Assembly: GCA_904066235.2 (NCBI GenBank)
Contig: CAJFCV020000004.1
Coordinates: 9,300,001 to 9,364,000, forward strand
Direction of reading: 5' to 3'
Origin: Bursaphelenchus xylophilus
Taxonomy: Eukaryota; Nematoda; Chromadorea; Rhabditida; Aphelenchoididae
DNA length: 64,000 nucleotides
Each line of letters starts with the position of its first letter. Within the stretch, counting starts at the first letter, position 1. Made by a program: the position numbers and the translations under genes. The notes beneath the pieces are model-generated. The model saw nothing but the letters and a program-made list of their open reading frames with translations. It did not search any database and was not told the DNA's origin. This document shows, piece by piece, positions 24,698-35,992 of this stretch.

Positions 24698-25892
24698 TTA
24701 GGCGTAGAAGTATGACCGTGCCGTTTTTTTAGTTGTGCCTTTTTTACGGGTAGAGTTAAAGTTTTGGTGCATCTGTTGATATCACCTGAAAGAACGTTGA
24801 AAACTCTGTCTATCGATATACGCGTCGTATGGTTAGGTTTAGAATAGCGGTTTTTATAAAGCCTCAAAGATGACCAACTTTCGTCCCAGAAAAATGCCAT
24901 TTGCGGGAAATTTTCCTCTACACATGTAATGCGAGCAAAAGCGCCGTTGACGCATGGAATACTTACAGAAGCTTACTGTGGTCGTGCTCTGTAAAAAAAA
25001 TTCCGTCGGAAAAGGGTTCAGCGTTTCAGATCCCGTGATTTTCCAACCCATATAAGAAATTTGAATATGGAGATTATTGCAAACAACACGATGCCGGTGC
25101 GCAAGAAAAGCTAGCTGTGATGTTACACGAGTTGCATAAAGCAGCTTTGCTGAGTCTGGAACAATTGGGAAAGATCCAGAGAGAAGGGACTTGGGTGTCA
25201 TATGGATTGACCTAACTAACATGGATAACATACAAAATTTTGATGGATAGACAGAAAGAAAGTCATTTTTGCATTGGCTAGTGACCAGAGAAGAACGATG
25301 GATCGATTTTGACAACCCGAAACACAAGCGACCGCACAGTCCAACATTACCGGGAAGGAAGTGTTGCTCTGTATATGATGAAAAAAACAAGATCTTCTTT
25401 TCTATGAGGTCTTGAAACCCGACAAAACGGTTACTGGCATCCGTTGTCAACAAGACTTGATGCAAATCCACCAAGAGATATGATAAAAGCGGTCGGTATG
25501 ACCAATTTTTATTTTGCTGCATGATGACGCCAAACCCCATGTTGAAAAACTGGTCAAGGGCATCCTAGAACCGCCGAGTTCGGACGTTTTACCCCACCCG
25601 CGACACTCTCCGGACGCAGCACTTTCAGATTATCACTGGTTTCAACCGATGGAACGCTATCTGCGGCAGCAGCGCTTCGTTGAATACAACGATGCCGAAA
25701 ATTGGGTTGATATTTAGATGGCTTCAAAAAAGCCAAAAATTTTCTTTGATGGATTTGAAAGTTGGCCAAATTGTGCAAACCCCTCGGAATTAATAATAGA
25801 ATATAAAATTGGATAAGGTTTAGTGTAAAAATTTTTTGTTTAGATTGAAATTATGGGCCGGAAAAACGGCACGATCATACTTCTACGCCTAA
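24698..25892 (+). mobile_element. mariner transposon, inactivated
   Basis: Terminal repeats TTAGGCGTAGAAGTATGA at the left and its reverse complement at the right enclose 1195 bp. TA flanks both ends (24696-24697, 25893-25894), the mariner target duplication. The size is close to the usual 1.3 kb. Confidence 0.88.
25180..25735 (+). pseudogene. Broken mariner transposase
   Basis: Pieces in shifting frames match mariner transposase: FLHWLVTREERWIDFDNPKH near 25263-25325, then a DDAKPH block near 25520, then SPDAALSDYHWF near 25612. The last two catalytic Asp residues are 34 apart, the D34D spacing of mariner. The first catalytic Asp (TGDE in active copies) reads TREE. Stops and frameshifts break the gene, and the N-terminal helix-turn-helix is hard to see. 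A 228-codon open frame on the opposite strand is a shadow. Confidence 0.82.
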
Positions 25893-26052
25893 TAGAAATG
25901 AAAAGGGCAGTAAGGAGATTTAAAATGACGATTTTTTGGTATCAAACAATAATACACTAATGCATATTCTCGCCAAATACGACAAGTTTTTATAGAGCTA
26001 TGACAAGAGTTAAAGTAACTTTTTTTTGGGGCGGTAATATAATAATTCTAAC

Positions 26053-26494
26053 CAGAGATTGCCACGGTCAAAATGTCGGCTCCGGCTCCGGCTCTTAGCT
26101 CCCAGAGCCGGAGCCGAGGCCAAATTTACAGCTCCGGCTCCGGCTCTTGGCTCCGTGCAAAATTTAAAAAGGCCTCCGGCTCCGAATCCCGGCTCCTATG
26201 CAAAATGTTTTTTTAAAAATATTTTTCCAAAAATAAAAGTTATTAGCGCCAGAGATCATACAGCCAACCTTTCTCCAGTCAAGTCATGCCCTCCGCAGTG
26301 TTTTTCAAGCAATTTGGTTTAACAAGATCACGAAATTTTTACTTTTCTGACCGCTGGGAAGCCTGGCTCCGACTTTGGTCTCGGGAGCCGGAGCCGACCC
26401 CAAAATTTCCGGCCCCGGCTCTGGCTCCCGGCTCGGAGCCAGAGCCGCTCAGAGCCCGAGCCAAGAGCCGGCTCCGGAGCCGTGGCAATCTCTG
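26053..26494. mobile_element. Non-autonomous hAT element (MITE) rich in GGCTCC
   Basis: Ends CAGAGATTGCCACGG and CCGTGGCAATCTCTG are perfect inverted repeats and fit the hAT CAGNG terminus. The 8-bp sequence ATTCTAAC flanks both sides (26045-26052 and 26495-26502), the hAT target duplication. The 442-bp body is a GC-rich mosaic of GGCTCC/GGAGCC hexamers in both orientations, so it can fold back. No transposase. Confidence 0.88.
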
Positions 26495-26593
26495 ATTCTA
26501 ACACAGTATATTTGATGATTTTTCGCGGAAAAAATTGATTTTTTATAATCATCAATAAGCGTTTTTAGAAGGATCATAGACGCATCATACTTA

Positions 26594-27832
26594 CAGGGTG
26601 TCCCAAAAAAAATGCATGTTTTTTTCCATGGGTCCTGACGCGAAAATGTTTAGGTCAGGCCAAAAGATTTTTATACTGCTAAAATCTCCGTGTTTTTCTG
26701 CCCTAGTCATTTCAGTTTTGTGTTCATATCGATTAAGTAGCATGGTTTTTGAAAATGTCAAACAAAGGAACTGCGATTTTGTCACTATTTTTGAGCCGTT
26801 CAAGTTGTAAATTTGCCCAGTATAGAAAGGACGTTGTGTCAAAAGTAATCATGCAATGTAAGGAGCTTGATAACGATAGTAAGCGTCCAGGACGTAAAGG
26901 AAAACGCACCGCCAGCGGTTCTGTCAACCGGGAGATCACCAACAGCAAAACGCTATTTTTAAGAAAAATTTGCCTGTGAGATCGGCATCAGCGACCGATC
27001 GGTCACCCGAATAGTTTATGATGAGCTGTGCCTTGCGCTGTGTAAGCTGTAAAAAGCTCAGATCTTTAAAGTAAACGGCAAGTGCCTGCGGCGCGAAAAA
27101 TGTTGGAAAGTCCAGGGCTGGGCCGCAGCTAGAGACGTGAGCGCATTCAGTTCGTGGTTCAATATTTGGCGGATGCACAGCCACCAGAACGATAGAAACT
27201 TCCTAGATGAGGCCCTCGGCACGTCGGCTAACGCCGAAAACCGTCGAAATCTGGGCCGTCATCGCCTAAGGCGGAATTTCTCCCAGCGGCAAGAATTCCA
27301 TGGTTTTCTCGGATCAAGGGGGCAAAATTCTAGCGCCGCGTTAATCTTGATTTTCCCGTACTTCTGTTGACTCAGCAGAACCTCGGCAATGCAAATTTGG
27401 CGTTCCTGCTAGACTCAGCGCCGGCTCACAAGGCAAAATCGACTCAGGACCCGAAATGGGACCGATTTTCCCGATTTCACCCCGTCCGCAAAATGGCCGT
27501 CTGCTCGCCGGATCTGAATCCGATTGACTATATTTTTTTTTCAATTGGAGGCCAGTGCCTGTACTACACGCCACAAAAGTTTGGAATGGCAAAGTAATCA
27601 TTGCGCCAAGAACGGGACCGATTTCCTCGAAAAAGGCTGCGGCCCCGAGCTCAAAATTTTAAGTTACGTTTGAAGCTCTATATCGCCACCAAGGCCAGCC
27701 ACTGTGAAACTGGCCTGATATGTTATCAATAATCCTCTATGTTACTCATATCCATCGTTAGTTTGGCTAAATTTTGTTTGGTATATAAAATGTAGCCATA
27801 AAAATAACATGCATTTTTTTTGGGACACCCTG
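26594..27832 (+). mobile_element. maT-like Tc1/mariner element (D37D), inactivated
   Basis: Terminal repeats CAGGGTGTCCCAAAAAAAAT and reverse complement bound 1239 bp, flanked by TA (26592-26593, 27833-27834). Confidence 0.85.
26754..27597 (+). pseudogene. Broken maT-like transposase
   Basis: An N-terminal helix-turn-helix piece reads FACEIGISDRSVTRIVYDEL near 26966-27025. The catalytic part reads LLDSAPAHKAKSTQ near 27405 and CSPDLNPIDY near 27502. The Asp of DSAPAH and the Asp of PIDY are separated by 37 residues, which is the D37D spacing of the maT clade rather than D34E of Tc1. The middle, with the first catalytic Asp, lies in broken frames. Not functional. Confidence 0.75.
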
Positions 27833-27834
27833 TA

Positions 27835-28309
27835 CTATACAAAAAATGGGATATCTCAGCTTTAATTGGATATAAACCATATAGAAATCGGGTCATTACC
27901 GACCGAGAAATACCTAAAATAAGGCTGGAAGTTCCAATTGGCTCACACAGTTTTATTTGATGACTCTTCGAGGAAAACCCGGATTTTTTTAGAGTTCAAT
28001 AATACGAGAAAGTGGCCTAAAAATATCGCATATTTATCTAGCTTGCAACTAGAAATAACTAATCTTCTTTATTCAAAAAATTTAAAACTGCGGAAGCGCT
28101 CCATCTTGCACGAAGATTAATGAAAAAACGGTGGAGAAACGCCTCAAAAAATTCAGTTTTTTTTTTTTTTTTGAATAAACAAAGAATTTGTCTTCTTTCG
28201 GAAGGAAAGACAATCGGATTAACAAATGGGATAAGTGCAAGATGAACTAAGAATGTGAAAGGATTTAATAATTCAAGACTTCTTCTTTTTAGGGCAAGCA
28301 GTCCACAAG
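27835..28309. other. Intergenic, no feature seen
   Basis: AT-rich with a T run near 28157. ATTTGATGACTCTTCGAGGA near 27955 loosely resembles ATTTGATGATTTTTCGCGGA near 26512, hinting at an older repeat. Confidence 0.3.
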
Positions 28310-28730
28310 AGAAAGGGCTCTAAGTGCGACGCTCAGACTTTCTTTCAAATTAGCACACATATTTGGTAAGGGCCTTATGTCAATTCCCAAAAGTTTTAGT
28401 CCGCGCTTTGCAGGCGCAGCCAAGAAATTCAACAAGCTTTGCGGCTGAGAGAGCATGCGAAACGCGTAGAGCGGACAAAGAGAGCTTTTTGACTTTTTCA
28501 AGTCTTGAAAAAAGTTTATTTGTTGCAACAAAACCACCCTACGGTAGAAACAGGTGTAAAATTTTATTTTTCACACCCAAGACCCGCAAAAAATGCCACA
28601 TTTTTGACAGTTTTCGATCTAAAAATGTCTGCTCGAACGTTGTACACATCACTTATATGTTTATCGGTGCTAATAGCAACGAGAATTTGAAGCGTGGGAC
28701 TTTGAGCAAGAAGAGTTGCAGGCTCCATCA
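28310..28730. mobile_element. R1 foldback copy, diverged
   Basis: AAGTGCGACGCTCAGACTTT, GTCCGCGCTTTGCAGGCGC and GAGAGCATGCGAAACGCG match R1. The right half has lost its terminal repeat. Confidence 0.65.
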
Positions 28731-29729
28731 AAAAACGTCATCATTTTCTGGAAGCGCTAGCAATTTTCTGGTCAAAATAAATAAGGAACGGAGATGACAA
28801 ATGCTAATTCTATTATTTATTTATCAAACGGTAGACGGGAAATAACTTCTTTTATTGGGAAAACAACCGCGTCATCAGGGAGGTGGGGAAAGGTTGCTCT
28901 TTGTCGCCGCGAAAACATCCGCTGGGACGAATGGATGCGACGAACGCCTCGGGAGAAGTGGGGGCAAACAAACAGTAAGATTAATGAAATAATGAATTAG
29001 ATGATGACCAGAGCTCTTGGAATTAATGTGGGAGATAAACGAGCTTTGATTTGCAGCTTAAGGATGACAAGTTTTTGGCCATAAAGGGGGTGTTTTTACT
29101 GTGAAAAAAGGATAAAATATGGGGCACATATATGATAGCAAAATCACAAAAAATTGTTTAGAATGAGAAGAGAAGTTCTCCAGGTGCGACGCTCAGATTT
29201 TCTCTACATATTGCACATATATCAACCATAGGTCACATATCAATTCCTGAAAGTTTTAACTCGCGCTTTGCAGGAACATGCGAGATATTCAACGATCTTT
29301 GCGGCCGAGAGACTTCACGAAGCGCGAAGTGCTATCGGAGCGAAGAACGGGGGCTCTCATAATATATATAGTAGAAAAATAGAGTGTTGTAGAACACTGA
29401 ACTCATTAATTTTGAAGAACTCTGGACTCATTACCCTATTCCGTCATAAAGATCATATCCACCCACTAAATACCCAAAAGCTTCAGACCAACACGTAAAG
29501 TAGAGAAGGAGCACAAAGATTATGAAATCCAAATTGAAATTTAATCCTATCATGTGTCTAATTAATGAGGGAGTCAACAAATTTCATCAAGTGTAAGGTC
29601 GAAAGCACCGGAATTGAAATAAATATTTGAAATAAAATAAATCTTGGAGTCGAAAAATGGAAGGACACAAATCGGCGGTAATCTGAAAGGAATTCAAGGA
29701 TTGGGGGATACAGCTTGCCCTAAATTTGC
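28731..29729. other. Intergenic with an R1 fragment
   Basis: About 29170-29340 is an R1 left half (CCAGGTGCGACGCTCAGATT, CTCGCGCTTTGCAGGAACAT). The remainder shows no gene. Confidence 0.4.
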
Positions 29730-31247
29730 TATACTCCCCGCCATAAGTTTTGACCCCCCTTCTAACTCGGTCCAAAGCGTACCAATTTGGACCAAATTTG
29801 GTACATAGTCTACTCACAACCTAGTAATAAAAAATATCATAGCAGGAGAAACCATGTAGCTGTATTTCAAAATCTAGAGACAATTTTTAAAAATCACCCC
29901 CAAAAAAAGGGGACAAAAGTTTTGACCCCCCTTAGAAAAAAGTTAGATATCGCCAGCGGGTGCCACCCAAACCTATCGTAATCGATGTCCCATACTTGAA
30001 TACAGGTTAATAAGCGGTTTTCCGTTGAATGCTTCGTTGCATCTGAGGATGCAACGCGTTAAACCGATTTTGATGTAGAGCTGCCCATAATGGTTAATAT
30101 CTTGCTCTAGCGCTTTCCAAAAGTTCTAAATTGTGTTTATATCATTTGGTTTTGACTTGTAATCACCTGCGTTAACCTTCTTCTTTTGAAAAAAGTCCAC
30201 GATGGCCTAGCGGTGTCGATTCGGCCGATATCCAGTTGTCACGCCCGGCCTTGGTGGGCCATTTGCACTTTGGCTAAAGACCTAGATGTGGTCGTTAGGT
30301 CCTCAATCTAATCCTGAGACTCATATCTACTCTTAATTCAAGAATAAACTCCCGCTGACACGATCTCAAATGGTTTGCCGCCGCAACTTCGCCGATCCGC
30401 ACCTTAACCAGAAAACCAAGTTTTTCAAATGGATTTTTATCAAAGGAAAATAGCTTGCATTAGATGGCCCGCGTAGTTTAAGAAGCTACGGCACCCGCCG
30501 TGCACGTCTAAGACGTATCGAACGCCAAATCGCCTGCGGGGATGTGATCGTCCTCGGGGGCATTTATAGTAACGACGAACTCAAGATTAAGGTGAATCAA
30601 ACCCATTACAAAACGTGTCAAATCGAAACCTTTTACAATACTGAGTGTAAATATGGGTCTCAGGATTAGATTGAGGTCCTAACGACCACATCTAGACCTT
30701 TAGCCAAAGTGCAAATGGCTCACCAAGGCCGGGCGTGACAACTGGATATCGGCCGAATCGACACCGCTAGGCCATCGTGGACTTTTTTCAAAAGAAGAAG
30801 GTTAACGCAGGTGATTACAAGTCAAAACCAAATGATATAAACACAATTTAGAACTTTTGGAAAGCGCTAGAGCAAGATATTAACCATTTTGGGCAGCTCT
30901 ACATCAAAATCGGTTTAACGCGTTGCATCCTCAGATGCAACGAAGCATTCAACGGAAAACCGCTTATTAACCTGTATTCAAGTATGGGACATCGATTACG
31001 ATAGGTTTGGGTGGCACCCGCTGGCGATATCTAACTTTTTTCTAAGGGGGGTCAAAACTTTTGTCCCCTTTTTTTGGGGGTGATTTTTAAAAATTGTCTC
31101 TAGATTTTGAAATACAGCTACATGGTTTGTCCTGCTATGATATTTTTTATTACTAGGTTGTGAGTAGACTATGTACCAAATTTGGTCCAAATTGGTACGC
31201 TTTGGACCGAGTTAGAAGGGGGGTCAAAACTTATGGCGGGGAGTATA
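29730..31247. mobile_element. 1.5-kb palindromic element with 590-bp arms
   Basis: TATACTCCCCGCCATAAG at 29730 is mirrored by CTTATGGCGGGGAGTATA ending at 31247. Arms of about 590 bp (to about 30325 and from about 30655) are almost identical inverted copies, so the same 64-codon frame appears at 29787-29981 (+) and 30996-31190 (-). TA at the outer edges suits Tc1/mariner-type insertion. The loop of about 330 bp is unique and less AT-rich; from 30450 it has about 71 codons without a stop and without a start codon. No transposase is recognised. Confidence 0.78.
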
Positions 31248-31274
31248 TAAACTTAATAAAATTACATATGGGGG

Positions 31275-31685
31275 TAGTGGGCAATGTGCGACGCGAGATT
31301 GCAGCCAACTTGGCACAAATTTCGACTAATCTTTTTTTAAGTCATTCAAGAATTTTTTTAGGCCGCGCTTTGCGGAAACAGGCGAATTTTTTCAACCGGA
31401 CAGAGTTATGTTTTTAGAAAAGCGTAATTAATATAGTCTTTACATACACTTCCGGCGGAGACAAAACAAAAAAAACCATTGTCCTGCCTGACAGCTCTCC
31501 GCATTTTGCAAACTCTCTCGATGAAAAAGATCTTTGAAAATCTCGGCTGTTTTTGCAAAGCTACAACTAAAGTTTTTCATAAATGATACTATAATATTAT
31601 GCGACAAAAGGACAAGGTGTCTGTAAATATATAAATTTTTAACAATGTCTGAGCGCCGCATTGTGGACTCTGCGCCCTTATTAGC
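31275..31685. mobile_element. R1 foldback copy, diverged
   Basis: CAATGTGCGACGCGAGATTG, CCGCGCTTTGCGGAAACAGG, GCAAACTCTCTCGATGAAAA and TCTGAGCGCCGCATTGTGGA preserve R1 order. Confidence 0.55.
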
Positions 31686-33221
31686 AAAAGATGGCATCGC
31701 TTGATCGCTTTTTCAAGCTCTAACGACCTTCCCATTGTCTACTTCAGTTCCCAGTACGAGGACATCATTTCTCAAGAGAAATCTGGCCCTAACAATGCCG
31801 TCCAACGGAACTCAACGACTCTTTATCCAGATGAAGTTGCGGTCCCATAGTGCTGTGCACTATGCACTATAGGGGTAACATGCAAAGGTCAACGCACTCT
31901 ACTTGCAATAAAGACGTACTCCAGGGAATTCAGTCTTCGGAATGCATTTATTCAACATACTTTGAAAATATAAATTTTTGTAGATACAGTGGAGTTTCTG
32001 TACAACGAAACTGTAAATAAAGAAAATTTGAAGGCCCAAACAGTAAATTTTAACCCCCAAAATAACACTCCATACGAACGCAATCCCGTATAATGAAATT
32101 TGTTGTATAAAGATGCCACTGTAGTTAGACTTTCAAAAATGAAAATTTTTTAATCTCTTTATAAAAAATCAGCGTGCCAAATAAGGGTCTGCGGGACGAT
32201 GTTTTCTCACGTCAATAAACAACGGGCTCAGCATGAAGTGCATCTACAAAGGAGGAGTCCAAAGTCTGAGGCTCATTTTGCTTTTAAATTTTGCCGACGT
32301 GTGCCTTGGAAAGGCATGGATAATAATTTCATCAGCTTCGCTGGCAACAATTCTTTTTTTATGGAAACATTCCTCTATACAGTAGAAATAGGTATGAAAA
32401 ATTTCACAGCAAAATGTGCAAAAAAGTTGCCAGATTGTCCGCTACTTTCGGCCTCAGAATCTTTTCTGTTTCTGCAAGCATAGAAGCTCCCAAAAACCTG
32501 CCGATTTTTTGTTTCTTGTGTAACTCGGTAATAGAAAAAAATGTCTAAATTTACGCCAAGTTTCAAGGCATTATTTTGATGACTTTCCCCGCTAATAATA
32601 GAAAACATGCCCCAGATGAACTTCATTTAATCCCATTAAATTCATGATGTAAATAAGAATGCAGACAGCACCTCTCTGCAAAACTTCCCCTTCTAGTTTA
32701 ATCTTTATTCCAGCTACCGAACATAGCCCATGTTTCCAAAGATGATCACGTTTTCCCACCCAAAAAAACCCCGTCGAATTTTCGATGAGCGGTATTTTTT
32801 ATTTACGGCACGTTATTTTTATTTGCTGATGGAGAATAATTTATATAGTAAAAGCATTTCGATTAATAATCGGAATTATGCTAATTGCAAACGTGACGTC
32901 AATGAAAGCGAGGTTAATGAGGCGGATCAAAAAGATGAACGGAAATTTGAGACGACTGGAATTTGAAAAAATATGGCATAGAATCAGACTGAAAAAAACT
33001 TGCTAACTAAAAATTATGCCTTCAAACAATAGACGAGTTAAAAAAAGTGGTATTCCATGGAAGTCAACACAAATAAGGAACATAATTTTCAAAAAAATTA
33101 TGCGAGAATTCCTAGCTTGCACTTTTCAAATATCGCCGAATTGTTTTGTCCGAAAGCCGGAATTTTGACAGTTTTTTGCTTTTTTTATTCAGGCATCGTG
33201 TGCAGTTTTCCGCCAAAATCT
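31686..33221. other. Intergenic with small repeat remnants
   Basis: 31988-32125 is bounded by CAGTGGAGTTTCTGTACAAC and GTTGTATAAAGATGCCACTG, a small foldback of a CAGTGG-ended type. About 32180-32600 keeps R1 pieces (GGTATGAAAAATTTCACAGC, GCCAAGTTTCAAGGC). No gene is supported. Confidence 0.4.
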
Positions 33222-33480
33222 ATAGTGACGGACCTGATCCAGTTCAAAAACGTGCCATTTTGCATCCGGGAAGTATCAAAAAAGGTAGCAAAATGCCTCC
33301 CTCTCCAATTAAAAAAAAACTCCGTTTTGAAGAGCGCGCCCTTTCCCTCATAAAAAGAGCTTTTGAAATCGGAGTTTTTCCACTTGGAGAAGGAGGTATT
33401 TTGCCACATTTTTTAAAACTTTCCGGATGCCAAATGGTACGTTTTTTGCCACTGGATCAAGTCCACCACCGTAGTGTATA
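33222..33480. mobile_element. R2 foldback MITE
   Basis: GACGGACCTGATCCAGTTC at left and TGGATCAAGTCCACCACCGT at right, with ATCCGGGAAGTATCAAAAAA and its inverse inside. Confidence 0.8.
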
Positions 33481-35068
33481 CTTTTGCATATTTTCGTCTA
33501 GCCAACCTTCCTAACATTTCCAAGATTTCTCTCAATTGAAGTGAAGACCGTTCAAAAATTTGCAGCAGCTGGTAAGTGCGAGCAACATCCATCAGGGATT
33601 GTCATGCGGCAAACTCCGAAACGACATGCAAAATTGTAAGAAACCCCAAAGAATCCAAGTGAAAGACTTCGCTTGCTAGACTTATGTCTGCCTCAAATAC
33701 GTTCCCGCAGACTGTTTGTACTGGCCTGTACAGTCTTCCCCAAATAAGAGGACAAAAGGATTTGCTCGAATAATTGAATAAAAACGTTTTAGTATTAAAG
33801 AATGAGGCTTCACTTAGCCCTACTTACTGGTCGAAATTTTCCCTCAAACTTTGGATAGCATAAAATCGCCCACAATTTGCTTATGCCAGTTTTGGCATGA
33901 AAAGTTTAATAAAATCTTGCTTCTTCCGGAGATGACAATTTTTTTTGAAAAAAATTATTTTTTTCGTGTCAAATTGCCTTGGAGATTGTCAAAAAAAATT
34001 TTTGTCTCCTCTTTGCACTTTTAGCAAAATGAAAAGGCTCAATTTTTGATTTGACGCGGGCCTTACATCAAGAAACATGTCTAGACTTTTTTGGCGCGCC
34101 TAGTAGACGGTGTACGTGCAAAACATGAACCTGTCTTTCTAGACTAATTCAGCAAATTTTCAGAGCAAATTTGATTGTAAATATTACCTACGAAAACAAC
34201 TCCACGTTAAACTAGTTATAATAAATCCTAATTGTAAGAACTTCTCCATAACAATCCCTAGAAAACTCAAAATTTTTAACATCCCACTAATACTGTAATT
34301 ATCAATTTAACTGCTATATTGGACAGAAGACAAATTATCGTCACTTCCTTCTTGCTATAATTGAATATGACAGCAGAAATGTGCCCGCTTAGATGGCGGA
34401 AATGCCCAGTCTGTGTGGTAAGCATAACCAACAGGCTGAACTTTAATCCTCTTGTCTTGCATTAATCTAGCTTGTTTTTCTGCACTTGGCGTCTGAAAGT
34501 CATCAATTTTTGGGACAAAGTCAAGTAGTAATAAGTCCAATATGTAGGCAATGGAGAGATTAACATTTTTCAACTTGTTTTAATGTCACGGGTCATTAAC
34601 AGATCGAATGGCGTTATCAAAAATGCGATAATACTGGGTAAAATAATGTAGACAGAAGGTAAACATGGATGTAGTGAGATTAGCTGGGAAAAAATTAGAT
34701 TAGTTTTTTTCTACGGCATATGTATGTAAGCAATATTGCATTCTGCAGAGATGATTTTAAGTCCAAAAGTCGATAAAAATTCCACACTTTTTTCTAGCCT
34801 TTTTTTAGCCAAGAGAGAAATTTTTCCTCAAAAAAAAATCATTTTTTTAAACAGCAAAATGGCAACAATACAATCAAAAATGTCTTTTTCTCTGGCATTC
34901 TCCGTATTTTTTGTTCTTTCTCGGCGACGAAAGTCGCAGCCGCGCACCAAATTCCCAGCCGCGGATAGCCGTCGCAAAGCGATAATGGGCCATTCCAATG
35001 CGCGACGAGCCGACGTTGTTTTCCCGACAGACTGATGTATTGGCTGTCACTGCCGCATCAAGACATTT
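33481..35068. other. Intergenic, one weak exon candidate
   Basis: Largely featureless AT-rich DNA. On the minus strand GATGACTTTCAG near 34500 precedes an open frame to a stop at 34355. It begins TPSAEKQARLMQDKRIKVQP and continues with a YHTDWAFPP segment. It reads like a terminal exon but I cannot find partners. Confidence 0.3.
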
Positions 35069-35434
35069 CCGACATTTGGACACTTCCGGAGTGGCGGAAT
35101 AGTGACACTTCCGGAGCCGGGGAAAAACAAAAGATAAGGCTGTTTAGAACTTCCGCCTGATTTATTGTTATTATTTCGAGAATTTTGTTCATTCTTTTGA
35201 TTATTAATTTTTAAATTTTAGAAAAAATAAGCAGGATTTTCAAAATCAAACCCATCAAAAACCCCTACCTTTTACCTAATTGTAAGAAAAGAAGAAAAAA
35301 GTAACGATCAGAAAAAACGAAAGGTAATTGATAACAGTAAGTCCATTCAGATGATAGTTCTAAGCCTCATCTTTCGTTTTTTCCCGGTCCCGGAAGTGTC
35401 ACTATTCCGCTATTCTAGAAGTGTCCAAATTCCG
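35069..35434. mobile_element. R5 foldback MITE
   Basis: GGAATAGTGACACTTCCGGA at left mirrors TCCCGGAAGTGTCACTATTC at right, with GGGAAAAACAAAAGATAAGG next to it. A relative lies at 51318-51660. Confidence 0.7.
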
Positions 35435-35992
35435 AAAAAATCACGTTCCTCCACTGCAAAGCGCAAGCCAAAATTTTCAACGACTCATAGGCGGCTAGGC
35501 CCGAGATGGGTGCTAAATTTAAAGAAAATCTGAGCGGATTAAAGGTTTAAAAAAAGAAAATAGAATAATTGTTAATCTTCTGAACGCTCTAAAAAGAGTC
35601 CTCTTCTTTGCGTCAAAAATTGAAACGGTCACAAGATTAAATATTGGAACACATAATTGTCAACAAAAACAGAATTTTAGTGGGCCGCAGGAAGTCAAAA
35701 TTGGATTATAAGCAAACAAAAATAAATTTAATTTGGCGTGAACAGCATCGAAAGGGAATGCAACCAACTTTGCAAAAAAAAATAATCTTTATGCATATTG
35801 GGTTAAAAAGTGTGCATTTTTATGGTTTTATCAGACTGTCGGAAAAATAATGAGCACCGAAAATCGATAATGTCGCATTGAAAATCGGTTCGCCGAAAAA
35901 TGAATTGTGAGATTACAACTCAACTTTTAGATCGGCCCAAAATTTCAGGGCTTGTGCCAAAAAAAAAAGATGGATATTTTGCATTACATATA
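35435..35992. other. Intergenic, no feature seen
   Basis: AT-rich. CTGCAAAGCGCAAGCCAAAA near 35453 hints at an R1 scrap. Confidence 0.3.

Noticed and set aside
24854..25540. 228-codon minus-strand frame
   Set aside because: It lies antisense to the broken mariner transposase, whose motifs are readable on the plus strand; it is a shadow.
29787..29981. 64-codon frame also found at 30996-31190 on the other strand
   Set aside because: The duplicate is a consequence of the palindrome; there is no start context, domain or splice signal.
30195..30240. tRNA-like A box (TGGCCTAGCGG) inside the 1.5-kb palindrome
   Set aside because: No B box (GGTTCGAATCC type) or cloverleaf follows, and the same word is in the other arm only by symmetry.
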